DNA of 64,000 bases from Lewinellaceae bacterium (lineage in GTDB: Bacteria > Bacteroidota > Bacteroidia > Chitinophagales > Saprospiraceae): NCBI GenBank assembly GCA_020636095.1, contig JACJYN010000003.1:1302001-1366000 (forward strand), written 5' to 3'. Below the pieces are notes generated by a model. It was not told the DNA's origin. It made no database searches and saw only the letters and a list, made by a program, of their open reading frames with translations. Of the stretch, positions 1 through 8,458 are shown in pieces (within the stretch, counting starts at the first letter, position 1; every line of letters starts with the position of its first letter). The position numbers were made by a program, and so were the translations under genes.

Positions 1-2
1 CT

Positions 3-2438
3 CAATCTCAGTGGGACCCCAGCCAGTATTTCAACATCTGGGTCATGGACATCAACTGCGGCATCCTGGGTTATGCCCAGTTTCCCAGCCAGTCCGGGCT
101 GTCGGGGCTCAACACCAACGGCGGCGCCGCCAACACTGATGGGGTCGTGCTCCTTACTACTTCTGTGGGTAGCACCACCATTCCCAATCCACAGGGCAAT
201 ACCTATAATCAGGGGCGCACCGCTACGCACGAAGTAGGCCACTTTTTCGGGCTGCGCCACATCTGGGGCGACGGCGGCTGCGGTATTGATGATTACTGCG
301 CTGATACGCCCGAATCGGATGCCGCCAACTACGGTTGCCCCACTACTCACGTTTCCTGCAGCTCCACCGATATGGTTCGGAATTATATGGATTATACCGA
401 TGATGCCTGTATGAATATTTTTACGATGGACCAGAAAGCCCGTATGCAGGCGGTAATGGCCAACAGCCCCCGCCGGGCCTCGCTGGCCTTATCGACGGCC
501 TGTGCCGGCGGAGGGGGCGGGCCTACCTGTTCGGCCACCATCAGTTCCTTCCCCTACACCGAAGGTTTCGAAAGCGGTACGGGCGCCTGGACACAGAGCG
601 TGGCGGATGATATCGACTGGACGCGCAAAAGCGGAGGCACCCCTTCCTCGGGTACAGGCCCTTCGGCGGCGGCCGCCGGCAGCTTTTATATGTTTGTGGA
701 AGCTTCCAGCCCCAATTACCCTGGCAAACGGGCCATTCTGGAGTCGCCCTGTTTCGACTTATCCGGAGTGAGTTTCGCCGAGATTCAATTCCAGTACCAC
801 ATGCTGGGCAGTTCTGTCGGTACGCTTGAACTGCAGGCCAGCACGGACGGTAGCAGCTGGACGACGGTTTGGACGCGCAGCGGCGACCAGGGCAGTAGTT
901 GGGCAGGCGTGAGTGTCGGGCTTTCCTCTTATAGTGGAGAAAGCGAGCTGCGGCTGCGCTTTCTGGGCACGACTTCCAGTTCCTGGCAGGGCGACCTGTG
1001 CATTGATGACATAACGGTTGCAGCCAGCAGCAGCTCCCCCCCGGTGGCTGATTTTAGCGCGAGCGCCACCACCATCACCGCCGGGCAGAGCGCCAGCTTT
1101 ACCGACCTGTCCACCAACAGCCCCACCTCCTGGTCCTGGTCTTTCGCCGGCGGCAGCCCCTCGGCCAGCAGCGTTCAGAACCCCTCGGTAACCTACAATA
1201 CGGCCGGTACTTACAACGTAAGCCTGACTGCTACCAACGCCAGCGGCAGCGATACGGAAACAAAAACAGCCTACATAACGGTCAATCCCGCCGGTAGTGG
1301 CGGGTGCAACGGCGGCGTCAGTTCCTTCCCCTACAGCGAAGGCTTTGAGAATGGTTTTGGCGACTGGACGCAGGCTAGCGGGGACGATTTCGACTGGACC
1401 CGGAACAGCGGCGGCACGCCTTCCAGCGGCACCGGCCCGGGAAGCGCGGCTCAAGGCAGCTGGTATTTGTTTGTGGAATCTTCCAGCCCCAACTATTCCA
1501 ACAAAGTGACGATCCTGAACAGCCCCTGTTTCGACCTTTCTTCGGCCGGCAACGCTGCTTTCAGCTTCCGTTACCACCTGTACGGCGCTACATCGATGGG
1601 CAGCCTGCAGCTACAGGCCCGGCAAGCGGGCAGCAGCACCTGGTCGACGGTATGGTCGCGCACCGGCAATCAGGGCAACGCCTGGTTACAGGCCAATGTA
1701 GACCTTAGCGCCTTTGCCGGCGATGGGGTGGAACTCCGCTATGTAGGCACTACCGGGACGACCTGGCAGGGCGATATGGCCATTGACGACCTTTCGCTGA
1801 CTACCGGCGCCGGCGGCGGCTGTTCGGACGTTACGCTGACCATTATTCTGGACAATTACCCGGAGGAGACGGATTGGGAGATCACGGATGCGAGCGGTAA
1901 TGTGGTAGCCTCCGGCGGCCCCTACGGTAGCCAGCCGGACGGATCTACGGTGGTGGAAACGGCCTGCCTGAGCACCGGCTGCTATGACTTTACCATTTTT
2001 GATGCTTACGGCGACGGCATCTGTTGTGCTTATGGCTCGGGATCTTATATTCTGGAAGATGCGGTCGGTGCAACGCTGGCCTCCGGCGGCAGCTTCGGGG
2101 GGTCAGAAACGACGAATTTTTGTGTCAATGCCGGCGCACGGAGCGGCTCGGGCACAGTATTGGTTGGCAAGTCAACCGGCGGCGCCGTGCGGGAGGTGCT
2201 CAGCGTTTTCCCCAATCCGGCGAATGAACAACTGATGGTTCAATATGAATCGAAGGAAGGCCGGGTGGTAACGGCGCGCATCACCAGCCTCCTGGGCCAG
2301 GTGGTGCAGGTGCAGAAATGGGAACTGGTAGCGGGGATGAATCGAAAAGCCTTTGATGTCAGTTATTTACAACCGGGCGCCTACCTCCTGCAAATGGAGG
2401 GAGATGTTTTTGGCACGCGTTTTGTCATTGTAAGATAG
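3..2438 (+). CDS. Secreted M43 (pappalysin/cytophagalysin-type) metalloprotease with MAM-like and PKD domains, T9SS cargo; 5' end missing
   Basis: The reading frame is open to the window edge, so the signal peptide and propeptide lie upstream. Counting from the ATG at 45, residues 62-72 are HEVGHFFGLRH, the zinc-binding HExxHxxGxxH motif of metzincins, and the Met-turn is RNYMDY near 113-118. Then follow a MAM/jelly-roll-like module (about 165-325), a PKD domain (about 333-412, with WSWSF), a second MAM-like copy (about 420-585), a Cys-containing domain (about 590-690) and a C-terminal T9SS type A sorting domain beginning SVFPNPANEQ. The two MAM-like copies share many residues, including the SSFPY and SGGTPSSGTGP stretches, which points to internal duplication. 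Family knowledge: such proteins are exported by T9SS and degrade extracellular protein. A strong terminator follows directly. The call is firm; the substrate is unknown. Confidence 0.92.
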   Translation, partial: QSQWDPSQYFNIWVMDINCGILGYAQFPSQSGLSGLNTNGGAANTDGVVLLTTSVGSTTIPNPQGNTYNQGRTATHEVGHFFGLRHIWGDGGCGIDDYCADTPESDAANYGCPTTHVSCSSTDMVRNYMDYTDDACMNIFTMDQKARMQAVMANSPRRASLALSTACAGGGGGPTCSATISSFPYTEGFESGTGAWTQSVADDIDWTRKSGGTPSSGTGPSAAAAGSFYMFVEASSPNYPGKRAILESPCFDLSGVSFAEIQFQYHMLGSSVGTLELQASTDGSSWTTVWTRSGDQGSSWAGVSVGLSSYSGESELRLRFLGTTSSSWQGDLCIDDITVAASSSSPPVADFSASATTITAGQSASFTDLSTNSPTSWSWSFAGGSPSASSVQNPSVTYNTAGTYNVSLTATNASGSDTETKTAYITVNPAGSGGCNGGVSSFPYSEGFENGFGDWTQASGDDFDWTRNSGGTPSSGTGPGSAAQGSWYLFVESSSPNYSNKVTILNSPCFDLSSAGNAAFSFRYHLYGATSMGSLQLQARQAGSSTWSTVWSRTGNQGNAWLQANVDLSAFAGDGVELRYVGTTGTTWQGDMAIDDLSLTTGAGGGCSDVTLTIILDNYPEETDWEITDASGNVVASGGPYGSQPDGSTVVETACLSTGCYDFTIFDAYGDGICCAYGSGSYILEDAVGATLASGGSFGGSETTNFCVNAGARSGSGTVLVGKSTGGAVREVLSVFPNPANEQLMVQYESKEGRVVTARITSLLGQVVQVQKWELVAGMNRKAFDVSYLQPGAYLLQMEGDVFGTRFVIVR

Positions 2439-2462
2439 TATCCAGAAATCTTTGAGAGGTTA

Positions 2463-2498
2463 GCCCCCATCGCCCTGAGGCGATGGGGGCACTTTTTT
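2463..2498 (+). terminator. Intrinsic terminator of the metalloprotease gene
   Basis: A perfect 12-bp stem (GCCCCCATCGCC paired with GGCGATGGGGGC) with a four-base loop CTGA is followed by ACTTTTTT. It starts 25 bases after the stop codon. Confidence 0.93.
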
Positions 2499-2602
2499 AG
2501 TATTATCCAGCAATTGGCGCCTGGCTGCCAAAAGGCCTGGATTTCAACTGGCTTATTAATGAGGTATAGCTACCCGCTAAAAGCCAAATGCTGCATAACT
2601 AC
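2499..2602. repeat. Degraded copy of palindromic repeat family A
   Basis: The left end (CAGCAATTGGC near 2508) and right end (GCCAAATGCTG near 2583) form an imperfect inverted repeat and match the ends of the better preserved copies at 10498-10647 and 32590-32752. The interior is shorter and diverged. Confidence 0.55.
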
Positions 2603-2603
2603 C

Positions 2604-2894
2604 TCACAGGTTGAACTCCTCTTCCAGTTCCTGGATCATTTCTTCCGGGTCATCTTCTTTTAATTGATGGAGCATTTTATCCACCTCTTCCATTTCCCGT
2701 TTTCTCTTCTCCTCCTCGGCCTGGTACTGTTGGTTGCTGGAGTATATTTCGAAAACAAAAGCGGCGGTAAAGAGAAAGAGAATGTGGATCAGCATATTGG
2801 CTGCACCTGTAATGACGAGCGCAAACCAGGTAGCCACGAGGGTAATACCTACTGCTGCGAAAAAGCCTGGGAATATTTTTTCTAGGGTGCGCAT
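2604..2894 (-). CDS. Small membrane protein with a charged coiled-coil tail
   Basis: A 96-residue protein. Two hydrophobic segments (about residues 9-31 and 34-50) suggest a membrane hairpin, followed by a highly charged, Glu/Lys-rich helix (about 55-95) that is probably a coiled coil facing the cytoplasm. No family was recognised. It is a single gene, convergent with the metalloprotease, separated from it by a terminator and a repeat. Residue use (long amphipathic helix, no odd codons) and the opposite-strand layout support a real gene. Function unknown. A TGAC-type palindrome lies 56 bp upstream of its start. Confidence 0.7.
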   Translation of the reverse strand: MRTLEKIFPGFFAAVGITLVATWFALVITGAANMLIHILFLFTAAFVFEIYSSNQQYQAEEEKRKREMEEVDKMLHQLKEDDPEEMIQELEEEFNL

Positions 2895-2949
2895 AAGCAG
2901 AGATTTTTATTATTACCCTTAAATTCCGCCTTTTCTTTGTTAGCAGAGG

Positions 2950-2961
2950 TGACTTTCGTCA
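2950..2961. promoter_or_regulatory. Isolated TGAC-N4-GTCA palindrome
   Basis: TGACTTTCGTCA matches the box found in pairs at 47065-47098 and 50347-50381. Here it is single, and no good -7 element sits 33 bp away on either strand, so its role is uncertain. Confidence 0.35.
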
Positions 2962-3018
2962 GGTGGAAAAGATGAGAAATGTCAAGTCCTGCTTTGGCGA
3001 AATGATGCCCTAAATCCT

Positions 3019-3091
3019 GCCACTAAAGCACAAAAACACCAAATCCGCACTAAATTTTTCGTGGGATTTCGTGCCTTCGTGTTTTTGTGGC
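3019..3091. repeat. Imperfect palindromic element in the gap before the ATP-grasp gene
   Basis: The GCCAC...GCACAAAAACAC arm at 3019-3042 pairs with GTGTTTTTGTGGC at 3079-3091, with an inner AAATCC/GGATTT match. It is the main structure in the 353-base gap 2895-3247; otherwise I see only the TGAC palindrome there. Confidence 0.6.
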
Positions 3092-3247
3092 ATTCTAAAG
3101 CGGGAATTGCTGATAATTTGGCCGTCCGTTTGTAGAGGCCATCTTTTATGTCTATATTAGACCGCGGCAATTCAACTGTCCGCCCAGCCCAGCCCTTTCC
3201 TTTCCAGCCAAATTCATCACAGCAATCTTATATATTGCCTATCCTAT

Positions 3248-4693
3248 ATGAATAGATCAATGAACCAGGCCTCCTTTGCCGGCTACGACCCCGGAGGGTT
3301 TTACGATGAAATGTTCAGGGCCGACGGCACGGTACGGCCTGAATATGCCTATCTCCTCGCCCAACTGGAGCAGATACCCCGGGAAGATTTTCTGGCCAAG
3401 CAGTTCGCCGCCGAGCGGGCTCTGATGTCTATGGGCATCACTTTCAACGTATACTCGGAAAACCAGGGGGTGGAACGCATCATGCCGATCGACATTATTC
3501 CGCGCATCATTAATGGAGAAGAATGGAAGCGCCTGGAAGAAGGCCTCATTCAGCGGGTCACAGCCCTCAACCTGTTTGTCGATGACCTGTACCACGATCA
3601 GCAAATTCTGAAGGATGGCGTCATCCCCCGGCATGTGGTTGAATCGAGCCGGGGCTTTCTACCCCGCTGCATGGGGCTGAATCCACCTCAAGGAATCTGG
3701 TGCCACATCACCGGCTCCGACCTTATCCGAGGGGATGATGGCGGCTTTATGGTGCTGGAAGATAACCTGCGGTGCCCTTCCGGCGTGTCTTACATGCTGG
3801 AAAACCGTGAGATTCTTAAAAAATCTTTCCCGGAAGTATTGGAAAAGGCAGGCGTGCAACACGTTTCCGATTATCCTACCCGGTTGTTGGATATGTTGCA
3901 ATACCTCAGCGGGAAAGCGGCGCCTACGGTTGTCGTCCTTACGCCCGGCACTTACAACGCTGCTTATTTCGAACATTCTTACCTGGCCCAGCAAATGGGT
4001 GTGCACCTGGTGGAAAGCAGCGACCTGATCGTCGTGGACGGGCAGGTGAAAATGCGGACGACCAGCGGGTTTGAAACGGTGGATGTCATCTACCGCCGCA
4101 TTGACGATACCTTCCTGGACCCCCAGGCCTTCAATCCGGACTCGCTGATCGGCATCCCGGGCATCTTTGAAGCGTATCGCAATGGCAAAGTGGCCCTGGC
4201 CAATGCGCCCGGCACCGGCGTGGCCGACGACAAGGTCGTTTATGCCTATGTGCCCCGGATCATCGAGTACTACCTGAAACAGGAGGCGATTATTCCCAAT
4301 GTGCACACCTATATCTGTGAAGAAGAGGACAGCCGAAAGTACGTTTTGGAGCATGTGGAAGAGCTCGTCGTGAAAGAAGCGAATGAAGCAGGGGGATATG
4401 GGATGCTGATTGGCCCCAAGGCCACCAAAGCGGAATGCGAGGAATTCCGGAAGCGCATCCAGGCCAACCCCCGGAATTACATTGCTCAGCCCACCATCTC
4501 TTTGTCCAGGGTGCCGACCCATACCGAAGCGGGTTTCGAAGGGCGCCACGTTGACCTTCGGCCCTACATCCTCTACGGGGAGAAGGTGGAAGTTATTCCC
4601 GGCGGATTGACCCGGGTAGCTATGCGCAAAGGGTCGTTGGTGGTGAATTCGTCACAGGGAGGTGGGAGTAAGGATACGTGGGTGTTGTATTAA
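3248..4693 (+). CDS. Circularly permuted ATP-grasp type 2 protein (DUF404/DUF407)
   Basis: 481 residues, the usual length for the circularly permuted ATP-grasp family. Recognisable stretches are FNVYSENQGVERIMPIDIIP (about 74-93), the glycine-rich RGDDGGFMVLEDNLRCPSG (about 160-178), VEELVVKEANEAGGYGMLIG (about 370-389) and RPYILYG near the C-terminus. Family knowledge: these proteins are predicted amide-bond ligases and are almost always encoded with an alpha-E protein and a transglutaminase, as here. First of a three-gene operon; the next gene starts 17 bases downstream. An in-frame ATG at 3260 is an alternative start. The substrate is not known. Confidence 0.9.
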   Translation: MNRSMNQASFAGYDPGGFYDEMFRADGTVRPEYAYLLAQLEQIPREDFLAKQFAAERALMSMGITFNVYSENQGVERIMPIDIIPRIINGEEWKRLEEGLIQRVTALNLFVDDLYHDQQILKDGVIPRHVVESSRGFLPRCMGLNPPQGIWCHITGSDLIRGDDGGFMVLEDNLRCPSGVSYMLENREILKKSFPEVLEKAGVQHVSDYPTRLLDMLQYLSGKAAPTVVVLTPGTYNAAYFEHSYLAQQMGVHLVESSDLIVVDGQVKMRTTSGFETVDVIYRRIDDTFLDPQAFNPDSLIGIPGIFEAYRNGKVALANAPGTGVADDKVVYAYVPRIIEYYLKQEAIIPNVHTYICEEEDSRKYVLEHVEELVVKEANEAGGYGMLIGPKATKAECEEFRKRIQANPRNYIAQPTISLSRVPTHTEAGFEGRHVDLRPYILYGEKVEVIPGGLTRVAMRKGSLVVNSSQGGGSKDTWVLY

Positions 4694-4709
4694 AAATCAA
4701 AAATAACAT

Positions 4710-5690
4710 ATGCTAAGCCGCGTCGCCAATTCGATTTACTGGATGAACCGCTACATAGAACGGGCGGAAAATTACGCTCGTTTCATGGGCGTCAAATTCA
4801 ACCTCATCCTGGATATGCCGCCCAGCGAGCAGGAGCAGTGGGAGCCTTTGCTGGTGGCCAATGCCGACAACCATTTGTTCTATCAATACTTTGACAGCCC
4901 TGGCCGGGACGCCGTGTTGCACTTCATGAGTTTTGACGAGCGCAACCCCAATTCTATTTTCAGCTGCTTCCGGGCGGCGCGGGAGAATGCCCGCAGCGTG
5001 CGGGAGATCATCACCAAAGAGATGTGGGAGCACCTCAACCAGGTATTTCTTCGCGTTCAGGAAGAGTCGGGTAAGAAAGGCTGGAAGATGGATGAATGGC
5101 AGGATTTCTTCAATGAGGTCAAGATGGCCAGCCAACTGTTCTACGGCATCATCGATTCTACCCTGACCCGCAACGAGAGCTGGCACTTCTGCCGCCTCGG
5201 GCGTTTCATCGAGCGGGCGGACAAGACGTCGCGCTTCCTGGATATCAAATATTTCATCCTGCTGCCCAGCATCGACGCGATCGGCACCAATATGGACCTG
5301 CTGCAGTGGTCGGTGGTGCTCAAGTCGGCCAGCGCCTACAATATGTACCGGCAGGCCTTTCGGGTGCTGCGGCCGGAGGATATCATTTATTTTTTGGTGC
5401 TGGACCGCCATTTTCCCCGCTCCATTTACTATTGCCTCTTCCAGGCGGAGCAGTCTCTCATGGCTATTTCCGGCAAAGAAACCAAAGGGAACAAAGCGAT
5501 CAAAGTGACGGGTAAGCTGCGCTCCGAGCTGGAGTTCACCGATGCCGCTGAGATCATCGCTTCCGGCCTGCACGAGTTTATGGATGCTTTCCAAAAGCGA
5601 AATAATGAAATTGGAGCAGCCATTTATGAGACTTACTTTGCGTTAAAACCGGTGGAGTCTTTCAATGGAGGCGCCCAGCATCAAGGCTAA
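4710..5690 (+). CDS. Alpha-E domain protein (DUF403)
   Basis: 326 residues, entirely alpha-helical in appearance, with the family signature at the N-terminus (MLSRVANSIYWMNRYIERAE) and the internal repeat FCRLGRFIERADKTSRFLD near residues 160-178. It is the middle gene of the ATP-grasp/alpha-E/transglutaminase operon, and its last 26 bases overlap the transglutaminase start, suggesting translational coupling. Family knowledge: alpha-E proteins accompany permuted ATP-grasp enzymes in predicted peptide-forming clusters; their own activity is not established. Complete, with no sign of decay. Confidence 0.9.
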   Translation: MLSRVANSIYWMNRYIERAENYARFMGVKFNLILDMPPSEQEQWEPLLVANADNHLFYQYFDSPGRDAVLHFMSFDERNPNSIFSCFRAARENARSVREIITKEMWEHLNQVFLRVQEESGKKGWKMDEWQDFFNEVKMASQLFYGIIDSTLTRNESWHFCRLGRFIERADKTSRFLDIKYFILLPSIDAIGTNMDLLQWSVVLKSASAYNMYRQAFRVLRPEDIIYFLVLDRHFPRSIYYCLFQAEQSLMAISGKETKGNKAIKVTGKLRSELEFTDAAEIIASGLHEFMDAFQKRNNEIGAAIYETYFALKPVESFNGGAQHQG

Positions 5691-6546
5691 TATAACGAAT
5701 ACCGTGTCATCAGAATTACACATTCACCATCGCTTGCTATATCAGTACGACGCGCCTGTTTTGCTGGGCCCACAGCGCCTGAACCTCCGGCCGCGCCTGG
5801 CTCAGCATCAGCGCCTGCTCGATTACCAGCTGAATATCCACCCGAAACCAAGCGGGCTGTACACAGAACTGGATGCGGAAGGCAACCCCAGCCAATGGGC
5901 CTATTTCAACGGCCCGGCGGATCAATTGGAAGTAGTTCTGGATATGACGGTTGATTGCCAGCCATTCGACCCCTATTCTTTTCTCATTTATCCTTTTGAC
6001 GCCGCCCGGCTGCCTTTTGCGTATTCCGGTCTGTTGGAACCGCTGCTGTTAATCTATAAAGAACAATCGCCGCCTGATCCGTCGATTGCAGGCTGGGCCG
6101 CCGCGCTCCGGTCCGAAGCCGGTGGCGAAACGGTTACCTTTCTGATGCTGCTATGCCAACGGCTCTATGAAGGGTTTGCCTATATGCTCCGGGAAGAAGG
6201 CCCCCCCCACGATCCGGCGGACACCTTCCATTCCCGCCGGGGTTCCTGCCGGGATCTCAGCACGCTGATGATCGCCGCTTGCCGGTCGGCCGGCCTGGCC
6301 GCCCGCTTTGTCAGCGGTTACGCCTGGATGGATCAGGAAGACGTGAAAAATGAACTCCACGCCTGGGTAGAGGTATACCTCCCGGGCGCCGGCTGGCGCG
6401 GCTTCGACCCCACGCAAGGTAGCGCTATCACGGAGCGCCATATAGCCATGGCCGCCTCGGCTTACCCGGAACGAGCGGCGCCGGTGAGCGGAGGGTATGG
6501 GGGATCTGCGGCTTCCCGGCTGGAGACGGAGGTACGGCTGCGGTAG
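5665..6546 (+). CDS. Transglutaminase-like cysteine protease with N-terminal Bact_transglu_N domain
   Basis: 293 residues. The N-terminal beta-rich domain (about 17-100) is the bacterial transglutaminase N region; the core carries the triad Cys195 (RRGSCRD), His232 (ELHAWVE) and Asp248 (GFDPTQG). No signal peptide, so it should act in the cytoplasm. It overlaps the alpha-E gene by 26 bases; a GTG at 5704 is an alternative start that would remove the overlap. Family knowledge: together with the ATP-grasp ligase it probably processes or trims a peptide product or a modified protein. The triad is intact, so I expect an active enzyme. Confidence 0.9.
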   Translation: MEAPSIKANITNTVSSELHIHHRLLYQYDAPVLLGPQRLNLRPRLAQHQRLLDYQLNIHPKPSGLYTELDAEGNPSQWAYFNGPADQLEVVLDMTVDCQPFDPYSFLIYPFDAARLPFAYSGLLEPLLLIYKEQSPPDPSIAGWAAALRSEAGGETVTFLMLLCQRLYEGFAYMLREEGPPHDPADTFHSRRGSCRDLSTLMIAACRSAGLAARFVSGYAWMDQEDVKNELHAWVEVYLPGAGWRGFDPTQGSAITERHIAMAASAYPERAAPVSGGYGGSAASRLETEVRLR

Positions 6547-6794
6547 CGGCTGTTTTATTCCCTTCCTGCAACAATTATTTCCCCCTCTGCCTATTAAATA
6601 TCTCCAAATGTTGTATCTTGGTTTTTAACCGGGCTCACACTCTTGCATGCCATTGCCCAGTGCCCCCCACCGGGCGCTGGCTGTAAAACACTGTGGGCCC
6701 GGGGTTTTAGCCCCCTCCAACTCCCTCAAATGGGAAGGGTGGCTAACCGCCAGCCGTCAACCTTCTGGCTACAAAAAAAAATCCTCCGGGAACT
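6547..6794. other. Gap after the transglutaminase operon
   Basis: I see no convincing gene. A 76-codon frame at 6647-6877 runs into the tRNA and shows no protein-like features. The 3' part holds the tRNA-Gln promoter listed separately. Confidence 0.5.
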
Positions 6795-6824
6795 TTTGCG
6801 GAAATGATTTTCGTTGTATCTTTG
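6795..6824 (+). promoter_or_regulatory. Bacteroidota-type promoter of tRNA-Gln
   Basis: TTTG at 6795-6798, an 18-base spacer and TATCTTTG at 6817-6824 match the Bacteroidota consensus (TTTG / TAnnTTTG). The tRNA starts 39 bases after the -7 element. Confidence 0.8.
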
Positions 6825-6862
6825 CACTCGCAAAGGAAGAAAACGATCTTCCGAACAAAGAT

Positions 6863-6934
6863 AGACCTATGGTGTAATTGGTAACACAGCAGATTTTGGT
6901 TCTGTCGTTCTAGGTTCGAGTCCTAGTAGGTCTA
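6863..6934 (+). tRNA. tRNA-Gln(TTG)
   Basis: Acceptor AGACCTA pairs with TAGGTCT; T8 is present; the D arm is GTG/CAC with GG in the loop; the anticodon stem GCAGA/TCTGT encloses loop TTTTGGT with anticodon TTG; the T arm is CTAGG-TTCGAGT-CCTAG; the discriminator is A. No CCA is encoded. A strong promoter lies upstream and a long hairpin terminator directly downstream. Confidence 0.95.
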
Positions 6935-6996
6935 CTTATAAAACGAAAGCCTTGTAAATCATTGATTTACAAGGCTTTCGTTTTATAAGCTTTTTT
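6935..6996 (+). terminator. Very long hairpin terminator of tRNA-Gln
   Basis: Bases 6935-6961 and 6963-6989 are perfect reverse complements (27 bp), followed by CTTTTTT. It begins one base after the tRNA discriminator. tRNA 3' ends are common integration sites, and a toxin-rich patch follows; no integrase is visible. Confidence 0.9.
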
Positions 6997-7137
6997 GCGT
7001 AAGTCGTTTATTGTCAACACTTTATGTCGAACGCACATCAATGTGGCGCTCTATTTTTTGTACCCATTGTGATACCCATTTTCGAACTTTTGTTTCCGCC
7101 TGTTTCAAAGGGTATCATTTGGAAATCCTGATGGAAC

Positions 7138-7168
7138 TTTGATCCCATCTTAATTGTTCTTAACTTTA
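7138..7168 (+). promoter_or_regulatory. Promoter of the VapBC-like operon
   Basis: TTTG (7138-7141), 19-base spacer, TAACTTTA (7161-7168). An imperfect palindrome ACTTTA-C-TTAAAGT at 7164-7177 overlaps the -7 element and could be the autoregulatory operator expected for such operons (inference). Confidence 0.65.
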
Positions 7169-7184
7169 CTTAAAGTACATTTGG

Positions 7185-7406
7185 ATGGAACAATTTATTA
7201 TAGAATTAAAGGATCTTTCTAAGCGGAATTTTTTGCTGGAGTTGCTGAATCAATTTGACTTCATCGAGCTTAAAACAGGAAAGGAAGCGGAAGCGGAACT
7301 CAAACAGGGCGATGAATACGACTTATTCGAATCAGCAGGCCTATTTGCAGATAGGGAGATTGATGCTAACCAATTAAGAAAAGAAGCGTGGAGAGTTCCG
7401 AACTGA
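7185..7406 (+). CDS. Putative antitoxin of a PIN-domain toxin-antitoxin pair
   Basis: 73 residues, acidic, beginning MEQFIIELKD. Its last 19 bases overlap the PIN toxin gene in the order antitoxin then toxin, typical of type II modules. The N-terminal beta strand followed by a helix resembles the dimerisation part of small Bacteroidota antitoxins, but I cannot assign a family by eye. It has its own promoter 17 bases upstream and a possible operator over it. Expected role: bind and block the toxin and repress the operon. A+T content is higher than in the flanking housekeeping genes, which suggests transfer. Confidence 0.75.
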   Translation: MEQFIIELKDLSKRNFLLELLNQFDFIELKTGKEAEAELKQGDEYDLFESAGLFADREIDANQLRKEAWRVPN

Positions 7407-7786
7407 TCCTTTGCGATACGAACATTCTCATCGAATTATATAAAAATAATTCCTCAATCATTGCTGAGTTAAAAAAAATTGGCCAACCCAATTTGTCAAT
7501 CAGTATTGTTACTGCCGGGGAACTGATTTATGGAGCCATTAACAAAAGAGAACTCGGCAAAATTCTTAAAGATATTGCTCATCTGAATTTACTGCATATT
7601 GATAAATTGATTGGTGAACTTCACATTGAGTTGATGGCCAATTATTCTCTAAGTCATAACTTGACCCTTCCTGACGCACTAATAGCTGCCACTGCTTTGC
7701 ACCATGCTATTCCGTTGTATACCCTAAACAAAAAGGATTTTAGATATATCCCTGAGCTAAAGCTACACATGGATGTCGATTTGTAA
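7388..7786 (+). CDS. PIN-domain ribonuclease toxin (VapC-like)
   Basis: 132 residues, a full PIN domain. The acidic residues expected to bind Mg2+ are Asp10 (LCDTNILIE), Glu45 (TAGELIYG), Asp96 (LPDALIAAT) and Asp117 (NKKDFRY). Family knowledge: VapC toxins cut tRNA or rRNA and are held inactive by the partner antitoxin, here the overlapping upstream gene. The catalytic set is complete, so the toxin should be functional. The target is not predictable from sequence. Confidence 0.9.
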   Translation: MESSELILCDTNILIELYKNNSSIIAELKKIGQPNLSISIVTAGELIYGAINKRELGKILKDIAHLNLLHIDKLIGELHIELMANYSLSHNLTLPDALIAATALHHAIPLYTLNKKDFRYIPELKLHMDVDL

Positions 7787-7950
7787 CTAAAAGAAAATCA
7801 GCATCTTACACTCCCAGGTTAGGTAGGCTGTAAAATATTGTACCCAACGCGGTACCGAACCCAATCTGAACCCTGTAACTCATTGACAGTCAAGGCGAGG
7901 AATAATTCCTAGGACGAGAAGCCTGGTGTCACATCAACTCATTTAGAAAC

Positions 7951-7981
7951 TTTGATCTCCTCTGAAATGTTGTTACCTTTA
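7951..7981 (+). promoter_or_regulatory. Promoter of the DUF433 gene
   Basis: TTTG (7951-7954), 19-base spacer, TACCTTTA (7974-7981), with the start codon at 8004. Same spacing as the VapBC-like promoter. The rest of the gap 7787-8003 shows nothing I can name. Confidence 0.6.
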
Positions 7982-8003
7982 GCAATAGATTGAACAAAGC
8001 ATC

Positions 8004-8231
8004 ATGAAGCATCTCACCAGAATTACCTTTGACCCCAACGTAATGGGAGGAAAGCCCTGTATACGGGGCATGCGGGTAACTGCGGGTATGATCGTCGGGT
8101 TATTCGCTTCTGGTTATTCGAAAGAAGAAATCCTCGCCGCTTATCCCTATCTGGAAGCAGAAGACATCCTGGAGGCCCTGGCCTACGCCGCCTGGCGGGC
8201 CGAAGAAATTGAAGTTCCTTACGCCGCCTGA
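8004..8231 (+). CDS. DUF433 family antitoxin
   Basis: 75 residues with the DUF433 signature: RITFDPNVMGGKPCIRGMRV at 6-25, then the helix-turn-helix-like GYSKEEILAAYPYLEAEDI. Family knowledge: DUF433 proteins are the antitoxin partners of DUF5615 PIN-like proteins. Its stop overlaps the start of the next gene by one base (TGATG), so the pair is translationally coupled. The gene is full length even though its partner is truncated. Confidence 0.9.
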   Translation: MKHLTRITFDPNVMGGKPCIRGMRVTAGMIVGLFASGYSKEEILAAYPYLEAEDILEALAYAAWRAEEIEVPYAA

Positions 8232-8458
8232 TGAAGATCCTGATCGATATGAATCTCACTCCGCAGTGGGGGGAGTATTTTTCCAAGGCAGGAATCGAGT
8301 CCGTCCACTGGTCCGATATCGGTGATCCGGCAGTTCCCGACCGTGATCTGTTTCAGTGGGCTAAAGACAATGGCTTCATCGTCTTCACGCACGACCTTGA
8401 CTTCGGAGCTATTCTTGCCGCTACAAAAGCAGATAGTCCGAGTCTTCGCTACCTTTGA
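8231..8458 (+). CDS. Truncated DUF5615 PIN-like toxin
   Basis: 75 residues, starting MKILIDMNLTPQW, with the acidic motif THDLDFG near 55-61. Family members usually run to roughly 110-120 residues; here the similarity stops around SPSL and a stop codon follows at once. The lost part should hold the last strand and helix of the PIN fold. Probably inactive, although the antitoxin is intact. The end coincides with the beginning of an unrelated frame, which suggests a recombination joint near 8445. Confidence 0.8.
   Translation: MKILIDMNLTPQWGEYFSKAGIESVHWSDIGDPAVPDRDLFQWAKDNGFIVFTHDLDFGAILAATKADSPSLRYL

Noticed and set aside
6647..6877. 76-codon frame upstream of and overlapping tRNA-Gln
   Set aside because: It contains the tRNA promoter, runs into the tRNA gene and has no protein-like features.
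7002..7130. Integrase remnant after tRNA-Gln
   Set aside because: The minus strand has a short frame starting MGITMGTK, but it ends after 13 codons and shows no integrase motif.
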